A stretch of 64,000 bases of DNA from Saccharibacillus alkalitolerans (GTDB lineage: Bacteria > Bacillota > Bacilli > Paenibacillales > Paenibacillaceae). Where the stretch lies: positions 558,001-622,000 of the forward strand of contig NZ_JAAFGS010000002.1 of the NCBI RefSeq assembly GCF_011090185.1, given 5' to 3'. Below are positions 7,644 to 16,280 of this stretch, one piece after another. Within the stretch, counting starts at the first letter, position 1, and each line of letters starts with the position of its first letter. Position numbers and translations under genes: made by a program. A model generated the notes under the pieces. The model had not been told where the DNA came from. It worked only from the letters and a program-made list of their open reading frames with translations, and ran no database searches.

Positions 7644-8651
7644 TTATTCAGCGAACTCGCCGCCGTGATCCGCCGCTGCCCCTTCCCGCATCCGGCTCTC
7701 GAACTCCGCCAATCCCGCCCGCACTTCCTCCGTCGATCTGGCGTTCATCAGCTTGACCCGCAGTTCGTTCGCTCCGCGGAAGCCCCGGACATAGATCTTG
7801 AAAAAGCGCGGCAGCGCTTTGAACGGACGGGGTTCCAGCTCCGCCGAATATTTGTCGTGGAGATCCAGATGCAGCTTGAGCAGGTTCAGCAGCTCTTCGC
7901 TGCCGTGTTCCTTCTTCTCCTGCTCGAACGCGAACGGATTGTGGAAAATGCCGCGGCCGATCATAATGCCGTCCACGCCGTATTTTTCCGCGAGCTCAAG
8001 CCCCGTTTGGCGGTCGGGAATGTCTCCGTTGATCGTCAGCAGCGTCTGCGGCGCGATCTCGTCGCGCAGCTGCTTGATCGCCGGGATCAGCTCCCAGTGG
8101 GCGGCCGCTTTGCTCATTTCCTCCCTTGTCCGCAGATGGATGGACAGGTTCGCGATGTCCTGCTTCAGGATATGGGTCAGCCAGCCGCGCCATTCGTCGA
8201 CTTCGGTGAAGCCGAGCCGCGTCTTCACGCTGACCGGCAGTCCCCCGGCTTTGGCGGCCTGGATAATCTCCGCCGCAAGCTCGGGACGGCAGATGAGGCC
8301 GCTGCCTTTTCCGTTCTCCGCCACGTTGTCCACCGGGCAGCCCATGTTGAGATCGATGCCCTTGAACCCCTCCTCCGCCATGCCGATGCTCATGCGGCGG
8401 AAGTATTCCGGCTTATCTCCCCAGATATGGGCCACCATCGGCTGCTCGTCTTCCGTAAAGGTCAAACGTCCGCGCACGCTGTGGCTCCCTTCGGGATGGC
8501 AGTAGCTCTCCGTATTCGTGAATTCCGTAAAAAAAACGTCCGGCCGGGCCGCCGCGCTTACGACATGGCGGAACACGACGTCCGTCACGTCCTCCATCGG
8601 GGCCAATATGAAAAAGGGACGAGGAAGCTCGTTCCAAAAATTTTGCGTCAT
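7644..8651 (-). CDS. tRNA-dihydrouridine synthase
   Basis: FMN-dependent enzyme of 335 residues that reduces uridine in the D-loop of tRNA. The Dus signature is clear: [13 protein letters not shown] at residues 17-29, the [10 protein letters not shown] active-site loop with the catalytic Cys, [15 protein letters not shown] (RNA/FMN contact), TINGDI and [14 protein letters not shown] (phosphate-binding loop). The C-terminus has the helical tRNA-binding domain (HLDLHDKYS... FKIYVRGF). It stands alone between the dbpA leader and a small membrane protein gene. The exact target uridine cannot be assigned from sequence. Confidence 0.94.
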   Translation of the reverse strand: MTQNFWNELPRPFFILAPMEDVTDVVFRHVVSAAARPDVFFTEFTNTESYCHPEGSHSVRGRLTFTEDEQPMVAHIWGDKPEYFRRMSIGMAEEGFKGIDLNMGCPVDNVAENGKGSGLICRPELAAEIIQAAKAGGLPVSVKTRLGFTEVDEWRGWLTHILKQDIANLSIHLRTREEMSKAAAHWELIPAIKQLRDEIAPQTLLTINGDIPDRQTGLELAEKYGVDGIMIGRGIFHNPFAFEQEKKEHGSEELLNLLKLHLDLHDKYSAELEPRPFKALPRFFKIYVRGFRGANELRVKLMNARSTEEVRAGLAEFESRMREGAAADHGGEFAE

Positions 8652-8733
8652 TGCAAAAACCTCTCTATCTCGTATTGATGATAACAGCGTCTTGATTTCC
8701 GTATAACATTATACATAGCCGCCGCCGAATAGA

Positions 8734-9045
8734 CTAATGCGTATTTTGAGACATCCGGAGACGAAGACCGCTTTTTACCGCGCTTATTATGCCGGGCAGA
8801 AGGAAAAAAAGGCCGAAAAAGACGGTGAGCAGATTATACTGAGGCGTTTCGTAAAAATCGAACCATTCCGTAATCAGCGAAGAGTTCAGAATCTTTCCGA
8901 ATACCGTCCCTTCGGGATCCCGGTAACGAAGAATCCACCCCGCCGCCTCGGACCCCATAAAGAAAATTTGCGACAACAAAAAAACGCCGATAGACGATAC
9001 CCAATATCTTTTCAAAAACGGAACCGCATTTCGTTTTCCGGCCAA
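8734..9045 (-). CDS. Small two-TM membrane protein, YfzA-like
   Basis: A 103-residue protein with two hydrophobic stretches, about residues 15-38 (VSSIGVFLLSQIFFMG) and 70-90 (LLTVFFGLFFLLPGIISAV), joined by a loop containing LITEWFDFYETPQYN. The spacing and the TEWF...PQ(Y/F)N centre recall the small YfzA-like proteins of bacilli, recalled from memory with modest certainty. It follows the ABC permease gene on the same strand after about 15 bp and is probably the last gene of the GntR-ABC operon. No function is known. Confidence 0.7.
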   Translation of the reverse strand: MAGKRNAVPFLKRYWVSSIGVFLLSQIFFMGSEAAGWILRYRDPEGTVFGKILNSSLITEWFDFYETPQYNLLTVFFGLFFLLPGIISAVKSGLRLRMSQNTH

Positions 9046-9060
9046 TGAAATCCCCCCGAA

Positions 9061-9699
9061 TCAGTGAAGTTCTTTGCTGCGATACATCATGACGGATACG
9101 GCATAAGACGCGGCAAAAATCGCCAGTGCGACCATCAGGGACACTCGGTCCACCTCGGAACTTCTGAAATCGATCGTCGCGTCGGACAGATGCAGCAGAT
9201 ACCAGAGCAGAAACCGCAGCGCGACCGACAGACCCGCCGCCGCAAACAGCAGCGTTTCGCTTTTTTCCGCGCCGAGCTTCAAGATGAGCGGATAGACGAT
9301 TCCGATCGTCATCAGAGAAAGCTGCAGCCCGAAGCTGTACCCGGAGAAGAGCAGATCGAAAGACAGCTCGCCCCGTATGCTTTGAAGCAGCACCGTAACG
9401 AGGCTGGTCGCAAGTCCCAGCAGGATCAGCAGCATAAAAGAAACGTATTTGGCGCTGACGATCGCGGTGCGCGTGACCGGCAGGGTGATTTCGAATTTGT
9501 TCCATTTGGACGACTCGTCCATCTTCAAAGAAGTTCCCGTATTGGAAGCGAAAACAAAGATCTGGATCGCGACAATCATCGGAATCATGGAGGCGTCCCC
9601 GAGCAGAAACGGAACGAGCGCGATCGGCAGAGCGATCATAAGCGAGAGCTTGATATTGCCCTGCATGGAATAAAAGTTGCTTGTTACCAAACCGGTCAT
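9061..9699 (-). CDS. ABC-2 type transporter permease
   Basis: Integral membrane protein of 212 residues with about six hydrophobic segments and the ABC2_membrane_5-like middle SSKWNKFEITLPVTRTAIVSAKYVSF, where KWxxFxxxLPxxRxxxVxxKY is the family signature. The ATG at 9699 has GGAGG 8 nt upstream and begins 2 bp after the ATPase stop, so the pair is translationally linked; a longer in-frame upstream start would overlap the ATPase gene and is not preferred. Together with the ATPase and GntR repressor it forms a YtrA/YhcF-type operon, a class often induced by cell-wall-active antibiotics. Confidence 0.88.
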   Translation of the reverse strand: MTGLVTSNFYSMQGNIKLSLMIALPIALVPFLLGDASMIPMIVAIQIFVFASNTGTSLKMDESSKWNKFEITLPVTRTAIVSAKYVSFMLLILLGLATSLVTVLLQSIRGELSFDLLFSGYSFGLQLSLMTIGIVYPLILKLGAEKSETLLFAAAGLSVALRFLLWYLLHLSDATIDFRSSEVDRVSLMVALAIFAASYAVSVMMYRSKELH

Positions 9700-9700
9700 G

Positions 9701-10564
9701 TTAATCTCCTCCCTTGACCAGAAGCAGCATGATCTCGTCGATGCTCCCCCGGTCCACGACCATTCCGCCGTACTTGCGTTCAAAGGCTGCCCGGTTATTC
9801 ACCAGCACGTCGATCTGATAGTCCCTTTTTCTGTAGGCCATCATATCCGCGCGGTCGATCAGCCGAAATTGTTCGGCTTTGCAGCGGACTATGCCGTATT
9901 CGTAGATCAGGCGATCCTTGCTCTCCGTCAGCCGTATTTGGCCCCGATGAATGAACGTGATGTAATCGGCGATCTTCTCCAGGTCGCCGGTGATATGCGA
10001 GGACATCAAGATGGAATGGTCTTCGTCTTCGATAAATTCCAGAAAAACGCTTAAAATTTCGTCTCTGACGATCGGGTCCAGGCCGGCGGTCGCTTCATCC
10101 AAAATGAGCAGCTTGGGCCGATGCGACAACGCGACGGCAAGCGCCAGCTTCATCTTCATCCCTCTCGAATACCGGCCGATCTTCTTCCCCGTATCCAGGT
10201 TGAATCTCGCAGTCATGTTCAAAAAGCGTTCCTGATCCCACTGCTTATAGGTACCGGCCATTACTTTCGCCAGCCTGGCCGGCGTCAGCATTTCGGGGAA
10301 GTTGGCTCCGTCGAACACGACGCCCACCTGCTCGCGAATGTCCCGGTCTTTATCGCCCATTTCCCGGCCGAAGATTTTGATCGTGCCGCCGTCTTTTTTG
10401 ACGATGTTCAACACGGCGTTCATCGTCGTCGTCTTGCCCGCTCCGTTCTCGCCGACGAATCCCATGATCGTCCCGCGGGGGATCGAGAACGAGACATTGT
10501 CCAGCCGAAAGTCCGAACCGGGATAGGTTTTGGTCAGATTATCGATTTCCAAACTGTACGTCAT
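9701..10564 (-). CDS. ABC transporter ATP-binding protein
   Basis: A 287-residue ATPase. Walker A is GENGAGKTT (residues 37-45), the signature helix reads YSRGMKMKLALAVAL, and Walker B is LLILDEATAGLDP, followed by the H-loop SSHITGDLEKIADY. The SRGMK signature in place of LSGGQ is characteristic of the YhcH/YtrB-like drug and bacitracin-response exporters. The C-terminal 60 residues form an accessory domain. It lies between the GntR regulator (6 bp away) and the permease, in one operon. Confidence 0.92.
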   Translation of the reverse strand: MTYSLEIDNLTKTYPGSDFRLDNVSFSIPRGTIMGFVGENGAGKTTTMNAVLNIVKKDGGTIKIFGREMGDKDRDIREQVGVVFDGANFPEMLTPARLAKVMAGTYKQWDQERFLNMTARFNLDTGKKIGRYSRGMKMKLALAVALSHRPKLLILDEATAGLDPIVRDEILSVFLEFIEDEDHSILMSSHITGDLEKIADYITFIHRGQIRLTESKDRLIYEYGIVRCKAEQFRLIDRADMMAYRKRDYQIDVLVNNRAAFERKYGGMVVDRGSIDEIMLLLVKGGD

Positions 10565-10570
10565 GACTTC

Positions 10571-10945
10571 CTACTCCTCCGTATAGAATAGAGTCAGCAA
10601 TTCGATCGCTTTATCCAAGGAGATGCCTCCGGTTCGAGCCGCTTCCGCCGCCAAGCTCAGATGTTCTTCCAGCTTCTTCTGCAGTTCCTCCTGAATGAAA
10701 TCCCGATTCCTCGCCGCCACGAAGCTGCCCCGTCCCACCGTCGTCTCGATGAAGCCGTCCCGCTGCAAGTCCTCATAAGCCTTCTGCACCGTGATTACGC
10801 TGACGTGGATGGACTTGGCCAGCGAACGCATGGACGGAATCGGATCGCCCGTCCGCAGTTCTCCGTTCATGATCATGGCTTTCATCTGCGACGTGATCTG
10901 TTCGTAAATCGGTTTGCTCGTATTGCTGCTGATTATGATCTCCAC
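10571..10945 (-). CDS. GntR family regulator, YtrA subfamily
   Basis: A 124-residue repressor. Residues 10-75 are the GntR winged helix (SKPIYEQITSQMKAMIMNGELRTGDPIPSMRSLAKSIHVSVITVQKAYEDLQRDGF); the short C-terminal helical tail without a UTRA or FCD domain identifies the YtrA subfamily. It leads the operon with the ABC ATPase and permease. An operator with exact YtrA spacing, AGTGTA-N13-TACACT, lies 24 bp before the start codon, so it should repress its own transporter operon and be relieved by cell-envelope stress; the inducer is unknown. Confidence 0.93.
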   Translation of the reverse strand: MEIIISSNTSKPIYEQITSQMKAMIMNGELRTGDPIPSMRSLAKSIHVSVITVQKAYEDLQRDGFIETTVGRGSFVAARNRDFIQEELQKKLEEHLSLAAEAARTGGISLDKAIELLTLFYTEE

Positions 10946-10968
10946 ATGAAACCACCTTACCGAACTGT

Positions 10969-10993
10969 AGTGTACTTATTCAACAAGTACACT
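10969..10993. promoter_or_regulatory. YtrA-type operator
   Basis: AGTGTA, 13 nt, TACACT, with arms extended to AGTGTACTT and AAGTACACT. This equals the known YtrA consensus spacing. It precedes the GntR gene and would cover its promoter. Confidence 0.85.
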
Positions 10994-11056
10994 ATGAATC
11001 ACTAGGAGTAATTTGTCAATCGAAACGACGAAAACAAAATTTATGCACAATAATGA

Positions 11057-11084
11057 TTGATTAATACATGGATTTTGTTATAAT
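11057..11084 (+). promoter_or_regulatory. Promoter of the siderophore importer operon
   Basis: TTGATT (11057-11062), 16-nt spacer, TATAAT (11079-11084). The predicted start near 11091 lies just before the Fur box. Confidence 0.7.
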
Positions 11085-11098
11085 AAATCTCGTTGGTT

Positions 11099-11117
11099 GA
11101 TAATGATTATCATTATC
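11099..11117. promoter_or_regulatory. Fur box
   Basis: GATAATGATTATCATTATC is a perfect 19-bp inverted repeat matching the classical Fur consensus. It lies downstream of the -10 box and 102 bp before the substrate-binding protein gene, so iron-loaded Fur should block transcription. Confidence 0.95.
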
Positions 11118-11219
11118 TGACTATATCGTCCTCGTTGGCACTCTCTTTGCAAGAGGAGCCGACCGGCCGACACGCGCCGCACACAGAAACTTACATACAC
11201 TTTATCTCAGGAGGTTGTT

Positions 11220-12260
11220 ATGAAAAAATCCGCTTTGTTGAAATTGACGTCCGCTCCGGTATTGGCCGCGATGCTTATGCTGAGCGCCTGCTCCAATTCG
11301 AGTACGCCGGCTGCCCAGCCCGAAGCTTCCGCCGCGGCTCCCGCTGCCGGGACAACGGCTGCCGAAGCGCCCGCGACCGTCGAAATCACCGATATTCACG
11401 GCAAGGTTACCGTACCCGTAAACCCTGAAAAGGTCGTCGCTCTGGACAACCGGACATTCGAAACGCTGTCCGACTGGGGCATTAAATTGGCCGCCGCGCC
11501 GAAAACTGTCATGCCTGCCGACTCTCCTTACGTAGCGGACGAATCGGTTCAAAATATCGGCGATCACCGCGAGCCGAATCTCGAAATTCTGGCCGCCGCC
11601 GATCCCGATCTGGTCATTGTCGGACAAAGATTCTCAGGCTATTACGAAGACATCAAAAAGCTCGTTCCTAACGCCGCCGTCGTCGATTTCAGCTTCGACG
11701 TCTCCGAAAAATCGGCGACGCCGGGAGAAAACCTGGTGAAAGGGCTCGAAGATTCGACCGTCAATCTGGGCAAAATTTTCGATAAAACGGCGGAAGCCGA
11801 CGCTCTGATCGCCAAGTTCGACGATTCGATCGCCAAAGCCAAAGCCGCTTACAACGGAACAGACAAGGTGATGAGCGTGATCGTGTCCGGCGGGGATATC
11901 GGATTCGCGGCTCCGCATTACGGACGCGTCTGGGGACCGATGTACGAAATCTTCGGTTGGACTCCGGCTCTGGAAGTCGCCGCTTCTTCTACCGACCACC
12001 AGGGCGACGATATTTCGGTTGAAGCCATCGCGCAGAGCAATCCGGACTGGATCTTCGTGCTGGACCGCGACGCGGCGATCGCCAGCGAAACGGAAGCCGT
12101 GCCCGCGCAGGACGTGATCGACAAAGCGCCTGCCCTGAAAAACACCAAAGCGATCAAAGAAGGACATACCGTATACGCGCCGAACGATACGTACACCAAC
12201 GAGTCGATCCAAACATACATCGAGCTGTTCGACAACCTCGCGGCGACTTTAGCCGAGTAA
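11220..12260 (+). CDS. Siderophore ABC transporter substrate-binding lipoprotein
   Basis: A 346-residue lipoprotein that would capture a ferric siderophore at the membrane surface. The signal peptide ends in the lipobox LSAC (Cys near residue 24), followed by an Ala/Pro/Ser-rich linker. The mature part has the class III fold marks ITDIHGKVTVPVNPEKVVALDN, EPNLEILAAADPDLVIVGQR and NPDWIFVLDRD, as in CeuE/FatB/YclQ catecholate (petrobactin-type) binding proteins. A strong AGGAGG-like site precedes the ATG. It is first of four genes (binding protein, two permeases, ATPase) under a Fur box. The exact siderophore is not determined. Confidence 0.93.
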   Translation: MKKSALLKLTSAPVLAAMLMLSACSNSSTPAAQPEASAAAPAAGTTAAEAPATVEITDIHGKVTVPVNPEKVVALDNRTFETLSDWGIKLAAAPKTVMPADSPYVADESVQNIGDHREPNLEILAAADPDLVIVGQRFSGYYEDIKKLVPNAAVVDFSFDVSEKSATPGENLVKGLEDSTVNLGKIFDKTAEADALIAKFDDSIAKAKAAYNGTDKVMSVIVSGGDIGFAAPHYGRVWGPMYEIFGWTPALEVAASSTDHQGDDISVEAIAQSNPDWIFVLDRDAAIASETEAVPAQDVIDKAPALKNTKAIKEGHTVYAPNDTYTNESIQTYIELFDNLAATLAE

Positions 12261-12279
12261 TCCAAAGGAGTCTCGCATC

Positions 12280-13302
12280 GTGTTGAAAAATGCAGCGTCA
12301 CAAATGGCCGGAGTGGGTTCTAACCCGCTCCGGCATCATCATAATAAGCTTTGGACGTGGCCTTTCATTCTGGCCGTCTTCGCCATTCTTGCTCTGGGCG
12401 CGATTTCCCTGTTCACCGGCGTTTACGATATTCGTGGACAAGCTGACGGCAAAGAGATGTTTTTCACCACCCGGGTGCCGAGAACCCTCTCGTTGATGCT
12501 GACCGGCGCCGCGATGGCCATGGCAGGACTCGTCATGCAGCTTGTTACGCAGAACCGCCTCGTCGAGCCCACCACGACCGGAACCATCGAATGGTCGGGA
12601 TTGGGGCTTTTATCCGTTTACCTGATCTTCCCGGCCCCCAGCCTGCTGCTGCGGATGACCGGCGCGATCCTTTTTTCGTTTATCGGGACATCGCTGTTCT
12701 TCCTGCTGCTGCGAAGAATCAAGCTGCGTTCGTCGTTGATTGTGCCGATCGTCGGGATGATGCTCGGAGCGGTCATTTCCGCAATCTCGACGTTCGTCGG
12801 ACTTCTGTTCCAAATGACCCAGAATATCGAGAGCTGGTACATCGGTTCCTTCTCGAACGTTCAAATCGGCAGATACGAATATTTGTGGATTATCGTATTG
12901 GTGACGGTTTTGATCTTCATCTGCGCCGATCGCCTGACGCTGGCCGGCTTGGGTCAGGACGTCGCCACGAGTCTGGGCGTCAACTATAACCGGATTATCT
13001 TTCTCGGAACGGCGCTGATCTCGCTGGCGGTCGGCATTGTCGCGGCGGTCATCGGCAACCTGCCTTTCCTGGGATTGATCGTGCCCAATATCGTATCCAT
13101 GTTCAGAGGCGACGATCTCCGAAGCAATCTGCCCTGGGTGTGCCTGCTGGGGATGGGAACCATTATGACATGCGACATCCTGTCGCGGGTGCTGATCATG
13201 CCGTTCGAAATCCCGGTTTCCCTGATTCTCGGAACGGTGGGATCGGCCGTGTTCATCTTGATTTTGTTGAAGCAAAGGAGGTCCGCAAGAACACCGCGAT
13301 GA
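12280..13302 (+). CDS. Iron-siderophore ABC transporter permease 1 (FecCD family)
   Basis: A 340-residue permease of the FecCD/BtuC family with about nine to ten membrane segments. Family marks are TRVPRTLSLMLTGAAMAMAGLVMQLVTQN at the N-terminus and GNLPFLGLIVPNIVSMFRGDDLRSNLPW, the cytoplasmic coupling loop that contacts the ATPase. It starts with GTG, supported by AAAGGAG 9 nt upstream, and ends overlapping the next gene by 4 nt (ATGA). It resembles CeuB/FatD/YclN, the first permease of petrobactin-type importers. Confidence 0.92.
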   Translation: MLKNAASQMAGVGSNPLRHHHNKLWTWPFILAVFAILALGAISLFTGVYDIRGQADGKEMFFTTRVPRTLSLMLTGAAMAMAGLVMQLVTQNRLVEPTTTGTIEWSGLGLLSVYLIFPAPSLLLRMTGAILFSFIGTSLFFLLLRRIKLRSSLIVPIVGMMLGAVISAISTFVGLLFQMTQNIESWYIGSFSNVQIGRYEYLWIIVLVTVLIFICADRLTLAGLGQDVATSLGVNYNRIIFLGTALISLAVGIVAAVIGNLPFLGLIVPNIVSMFRGDDLRSNLPWVCLLGMGTIMTCDILSRVLIMPFEIPVSLILGTVGSAVFILILLKQRRSARTPR

Positions 13303-14363
13303 GCGAACTAACGCAAAGCAATCCGTCACCCGTCAGAACCCAAACCCGGCTTTCCGGGAAAAGAAGATCGTCCGGAGCTTTCCGCACGCCGAAAGAAGTC
13401 CGGAACTATTGGCTGCTGCTCGTCACGCTGCTGCTCCTGGGCCTTCTGGCTTCCTACGGGCTGTTGGTGTATAACAATCCCGTTCCGGTCACTTCGCCTT
13501 CTTTTATCCCGGTCGTCAAAAGAAGAACTGTCGCGATCGCGGCAATGCTGATCGCGGCCGTCTGCCAGAGCCTTGCCACCGTCTCTTTTCAGAGCATTAC
13601 GAACAACCGGATCATTACGCCGTCGCTGCTCGGCTTTGAAGCGCTGTACTCCACGATCCATACGAGCACGCTCTTTTTCCTGGGCACTGCGGCATTCGTG
13701 AATTTCAGCGGCGTGGATTCTTTTCTGTATCAAGTGGCGGCCATGGTGCTGATGTGTCTGATCCTGTACGGCTGGCTGCTGTCCGGCAAGTACGGCAATC
13801 TGCAAATCCTGCTTCTGGTCGGAATCATCATGGGAACCGGCCTGGGTTCCGTCTCCGCTTTCATGCGAAGACTGCTGGCGCCGTCCGAGTTCGATCTGCT
13901 GCAGACCCGGCTGTTCGCTTCGGTCAACAACGCGGACGCCGCTTATTTTCCGATCGCGATTCCCATCGTCGTCGTCGCGGCTGTCCTGCTGCTGGCTAAT
14001 GCCAAGCGCCTGAACCTGCTGTCGCTCGGAAGAGAAGTCTCGACTTCGCTCGGAAGCCGGCACAAAGCCGGCGTCATCTATGTGCTGGTACTCGTGTCGA
14101 TCCTGATGGCGGTCTCGACGGCGCTCGTCGGTCCGCTTACGTTTTACGGATTTTTGGTTGCCACGTTAACTTATCAGGCCGCGCGAACGTACGATCACCG
14201 GTACGTGTTCCCGATGGCGTTCGCGATCGCGTTCGTCATTATCACGAGCGCTTACTTTATCATGAATCATGTGTTCCATGCGCAGGGCGTCGTATCCATC
14301 ATTATCGAGCTGTTCGGCGGCATCCTGTTTTTAATCGTGATCTTAAGAAGGGGCAGTCTATGA
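13299..14363 (+). CDS. Iron-siderophore ABC transporter permease 2 (FecCD family)
   Basis: Second permease subunit, 354 residues. A hydrophilic N-terminus of about 40 residues precedes the membrane core. FecCD traits include RRTVAIAAMLIAAVCQSLATVSFQSITNNRIITPSLLGFEALY and LVGPLTFYGFLVATLTYQAARTYDHRYVFP as coupling loop. It starts at ATG 13299 inside the stop of permease 1 and overlaps the ATPase start by 4 nt, so all are translationally coupled. The AAAGGAGG is 17 nt from this ATG, farther than usual, consistent with coupling rather than free initiation. It corresponds to CeuC/FatC/YclO. Confidence 0.9.
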   Translation: MSELTQSNPSPVRTQTRLSGKRRSSGAFRTPKEVRNYWLLLVTLLLLGLLASYGLLVYNNPVPVTSPSFIPVVKRRTVAIAAMLIAAVCQSLATVSFQSITNNRIITPSLLGFEALYSTIHTSTLFFLGTAAFVNFSGVDSFLYQVAAMVLMCLILYGWLLSGKYGNLQILLLVGIIMGTGLGSVSAFMRRLLAPSEFDLLQTRLFASVNNADAAYFPIAIPIVVVAAVLLLANAKRLNLLSLGREVSTSLGSRHKAGVIYVLVLVSILMAVSTALVGPLTFYGFLVATLTYQAARTYDHRYVFPMAFAIAFVIITSAYFIMNHVFHAQGVVSIIIELFGGILFLIVILRRGSL

Positions 14364-15112
14364 TACAAATCGAGAACGTCAAAAAATCGTATACGTCCGA
14401 AGCGGCCATCGGCCCTCTGAATATCGAAATTCCGAAAGCGGGACTGACTTCGCTCATCGGACCGAACGGCGCCGGCAAGTCGACGACGCTGCTGATGATC
14501 GGCAGGCTGCTCGATTCGGACGGAGGACGGATCACGGTCGCCGATATGGACGTCTCGTCCTCCAAATCGAAAGACTTGGCCAAGGTTCTGACCATCCTGC
14601 GGCAGGAGAATCATTTCGTGACGCGGCTGACCGTGAGGCAGCTGGCCGGATTCGGACGCTTTCCGTATTCCAAAGGCAGGCTGACGAACGAAGACGAAGA
14701 GATTATCTCCAAGTACATCGACTTTCTGGATTTGACCGCGCTGGAGAACCGGTATCTGGACGAGCTGTCCGGCGGTCAAAGGCAGCGGGCCTACGTCGCG
14801 ATGGTGCTGTGCCAGGAAACGGAATACGTGCTGCTCGACGAGCCTTTGAATAACCTCGACGTCGCCCGTTCCGTGCAGATGATGGAGCATCTGAAGTACG
14901 CCGCTTCCGAGTTCGGCCGGACTATTCTGACCGTGCTGCACGACATCAATTTCGCGGCCAAATATTCGGACCGGATCTGCGCCATGAAACACGGCCGGAT
15001 CGCCGCGTTCGGCACCGTGGACGAAATCATGAAGCCCGAGCTGCTGACCGATATTTTCGAAACGAAAATCGAGATCATGCAGGGGCCGTACGGGCCGATC
15101 GCGGTGTATTGA
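14360..15112 (+). CDS. Iron-siderophore ABC transporter ATP-binding protein
   Basis: A 250-residue ATPase with Walker A GPNGAGKST, Q-loop LRQENHFVTRLTVRQLAGFGRFPYSKGR, signature LSGGQRQRAYVAMV and Walker B YVLLDEPLNNLD. The Q-loop/GRFPYSxGRLT segment closely recalls YclP/FatE-type siderophore ATPases. It is the last gene of the Fur-controlled importer, overlapping permease 2 by 4 nt and followed by a terminator. Confidence 0.94.
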   Translation: MIQIENVKKSYTSEAAIGPLNIEIPKAGLTSLIGPNGAGKSTTLLMIGRLLDSDGGRITVADMDVSSSKSKDLAKVLTILRQENHFVTRLTVRQLAGFGRFPYSKGRLTNEDEEIISKYIDFLDLTALENRYLDELSGGQRQRAYVAMVLCQETEYVLLDEPLNNLDVARSVQMMEHLKYAASEFGRTILTVLHDINFAAKYSDRICAMKHGRIAAFGTVDEIMKPELLTDIFETKIEIMQGPYGPIAVY

Positions 15113-15156
15113 GCCGGATGGGCTCCGAATGCCGCACCGATCGCCAACCTATCAGC

Positions 15157-15213
15157 CAAAAGCCGTTCCCGACGTCCGACGCGCTTCCGCGCTCGGCGGG
15201 GAGCGGCTTTTTT
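15157..15213. terminator. Terminator of siderophore importer operon
   Basis: AAAAGCCGTTCCC...GGGGAGCGGCTTTTTT, with a GC-rich inner stem. It also covers the 3' end of the convergent TetR gene. Confidence 0.88.
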
Positions 15214-15721
15214 ATGTCGAGGATAATACGGCTTCGGCGTTCCGCTCGAGCAGCGTTCCCAAGCGGGAAGCCATCGTCGAAGGCGGATACGGTCTGCCGT
15301 TTTGGAACCACCATTCCACGATCCCGACCATAGCGGCGCCCAAAAAATGCATTTCGACATCTCTTCCGATTTCCACGGACTGTTCGGTTTTTGCCGATGC
15401 CGGTGTACCCTTCTCCAATTCGCGGATAAAAAAGTCCAGGAAATGCCGGCGAAAAAACGGGCTTCCCTTGCTCGTCAGCAAGGCGGAGAAAAACGAAGCC
15501 GCGCTTTCGAAATACTCGAACCACAGCCGCCCCGCGCGTTCGTAATCCACGTCTTCGTCCATGTCTTCGCAGATTCTCTCCAAATTTCCGATATGTTCCG
15601 CGATCAGTTGGTCGAGCAGGTCAAACTTGTCTTCGTAATGCAGGTACACCGTTCTTCGGCTGACGTCCGCCCGTTCGGACAGATCTTGAATCGTGATCTT
15701 GTCGAATTCTTTCTCCGCCAT
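15212..15721 (-). CDS. TetR/AcrR regulator with abnormal N-terminus
   Basis: A 169-residue TetR protein. The visible HTH core is FDKITIQDLSERADVSRRTVYLHYEDKFDLLDQLI, followed by a TetR_C_14-type helical domain. A normal member has 15-25 residues before this core (the first helix, of the form RRALIEWMAEK). In frame upstream of the ATG at 15721 the codons still read CRRALIEW, matching that helix, but no start codon with a ribosome-binding site precedes them before similarity ends near 15745. The neighbouring plus-strand gene is also cut at its 5' end here, so a deletion between two divergent genes is likely and the protein may not be functional. Confidence 0.72.
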   Translation of the reverse strand: MAEKEFDKITIQDLSERADVSRRTVYLHYEDKFDLLDQLIAEHIGNLERICEDMDEDVDYERAGRLWFEYFESAASFFSALLTSKGSPFFRRHFLDFFIRELEKGTPASAKTEQSVEIGRDVEMHFLGAAMVGIVEWWFQNGRPYPPSTMASRLGTLLERNAEAVLSST

Positions 15722-15744
15722 CCATTCGATCAGCGCCCGGCGGC

Positions 15745-16224
15745 ATGCCGCAAAGCGATGAACGAACAGGAGGATGGACGAACCTGCGGGCGGGATTGAA
15801 GGTAACCGCAGCGAACTTCGCGCCGGGCACGATCATGTCGGAAGGTCTGGCCAACATTCTCGCCGCCAGCCGGCGCGCCGGGGTCAAACGCCTGATTATG
15901 CAGAGCGGCATCAATCTGAGCGACGGAACGGAACTGGCCTTCTGCCATCGCGGCATGGTGCGCGGCATGCGCCGCATGTTCCGGACAGCGATCGAAGACA
16001 AAAGCGCGGCCGAGCAGGCGGTGATGGCAAGCGGCCTGGATTGGATCATCGTGCGGGCTTCGGTGCTCAAATACGCCGACGCCACGCTGAACTATACCGC
16101 GGGTCCGCGGGCCCGTATCGCCCCGCTTCGCCCGATTCCGTACGCGGACTGCGCCGACTGCCTGATACGCGCGGCAGCCGGAGAGCCGGGCTGGAGCGGC
16201 AGGATCGTCAATGTGGGAAAGTGA
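15745..16224 (+). pseudogene. NAD(P)H-binding (NmrA/SDR-like) protein lacking its nucleotide-binding N-terminus
   Basis: The 159-residue frame matches the C-terminal two thirds of NAD(P)-dependent epimerase-like proteins: MSEGLANILAASRRAGVKRLIMQSG, DKSAAEQAVMASGLDWIIVRASVL and the end GRIVNVG. The expected N-terminal Rossmann strand and glycine motif (GxxGxxG, about 60-80 residues) is absent; instead the first 25 residues share no family pattern and overlap the 5' remains of the divergent TetR gene. It has no convincing ribosome-binding site for the first ATG. It is most simply a 5'-truncated gene produced by the same deletion as the TetR defect. Confidence 0.65.
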
Positions 16225-16280
16225 AACGCGGCAGGGCGGCGGGCTTCGGTTCGGAACCGATCGACTGGGCCGTTTCGCGC

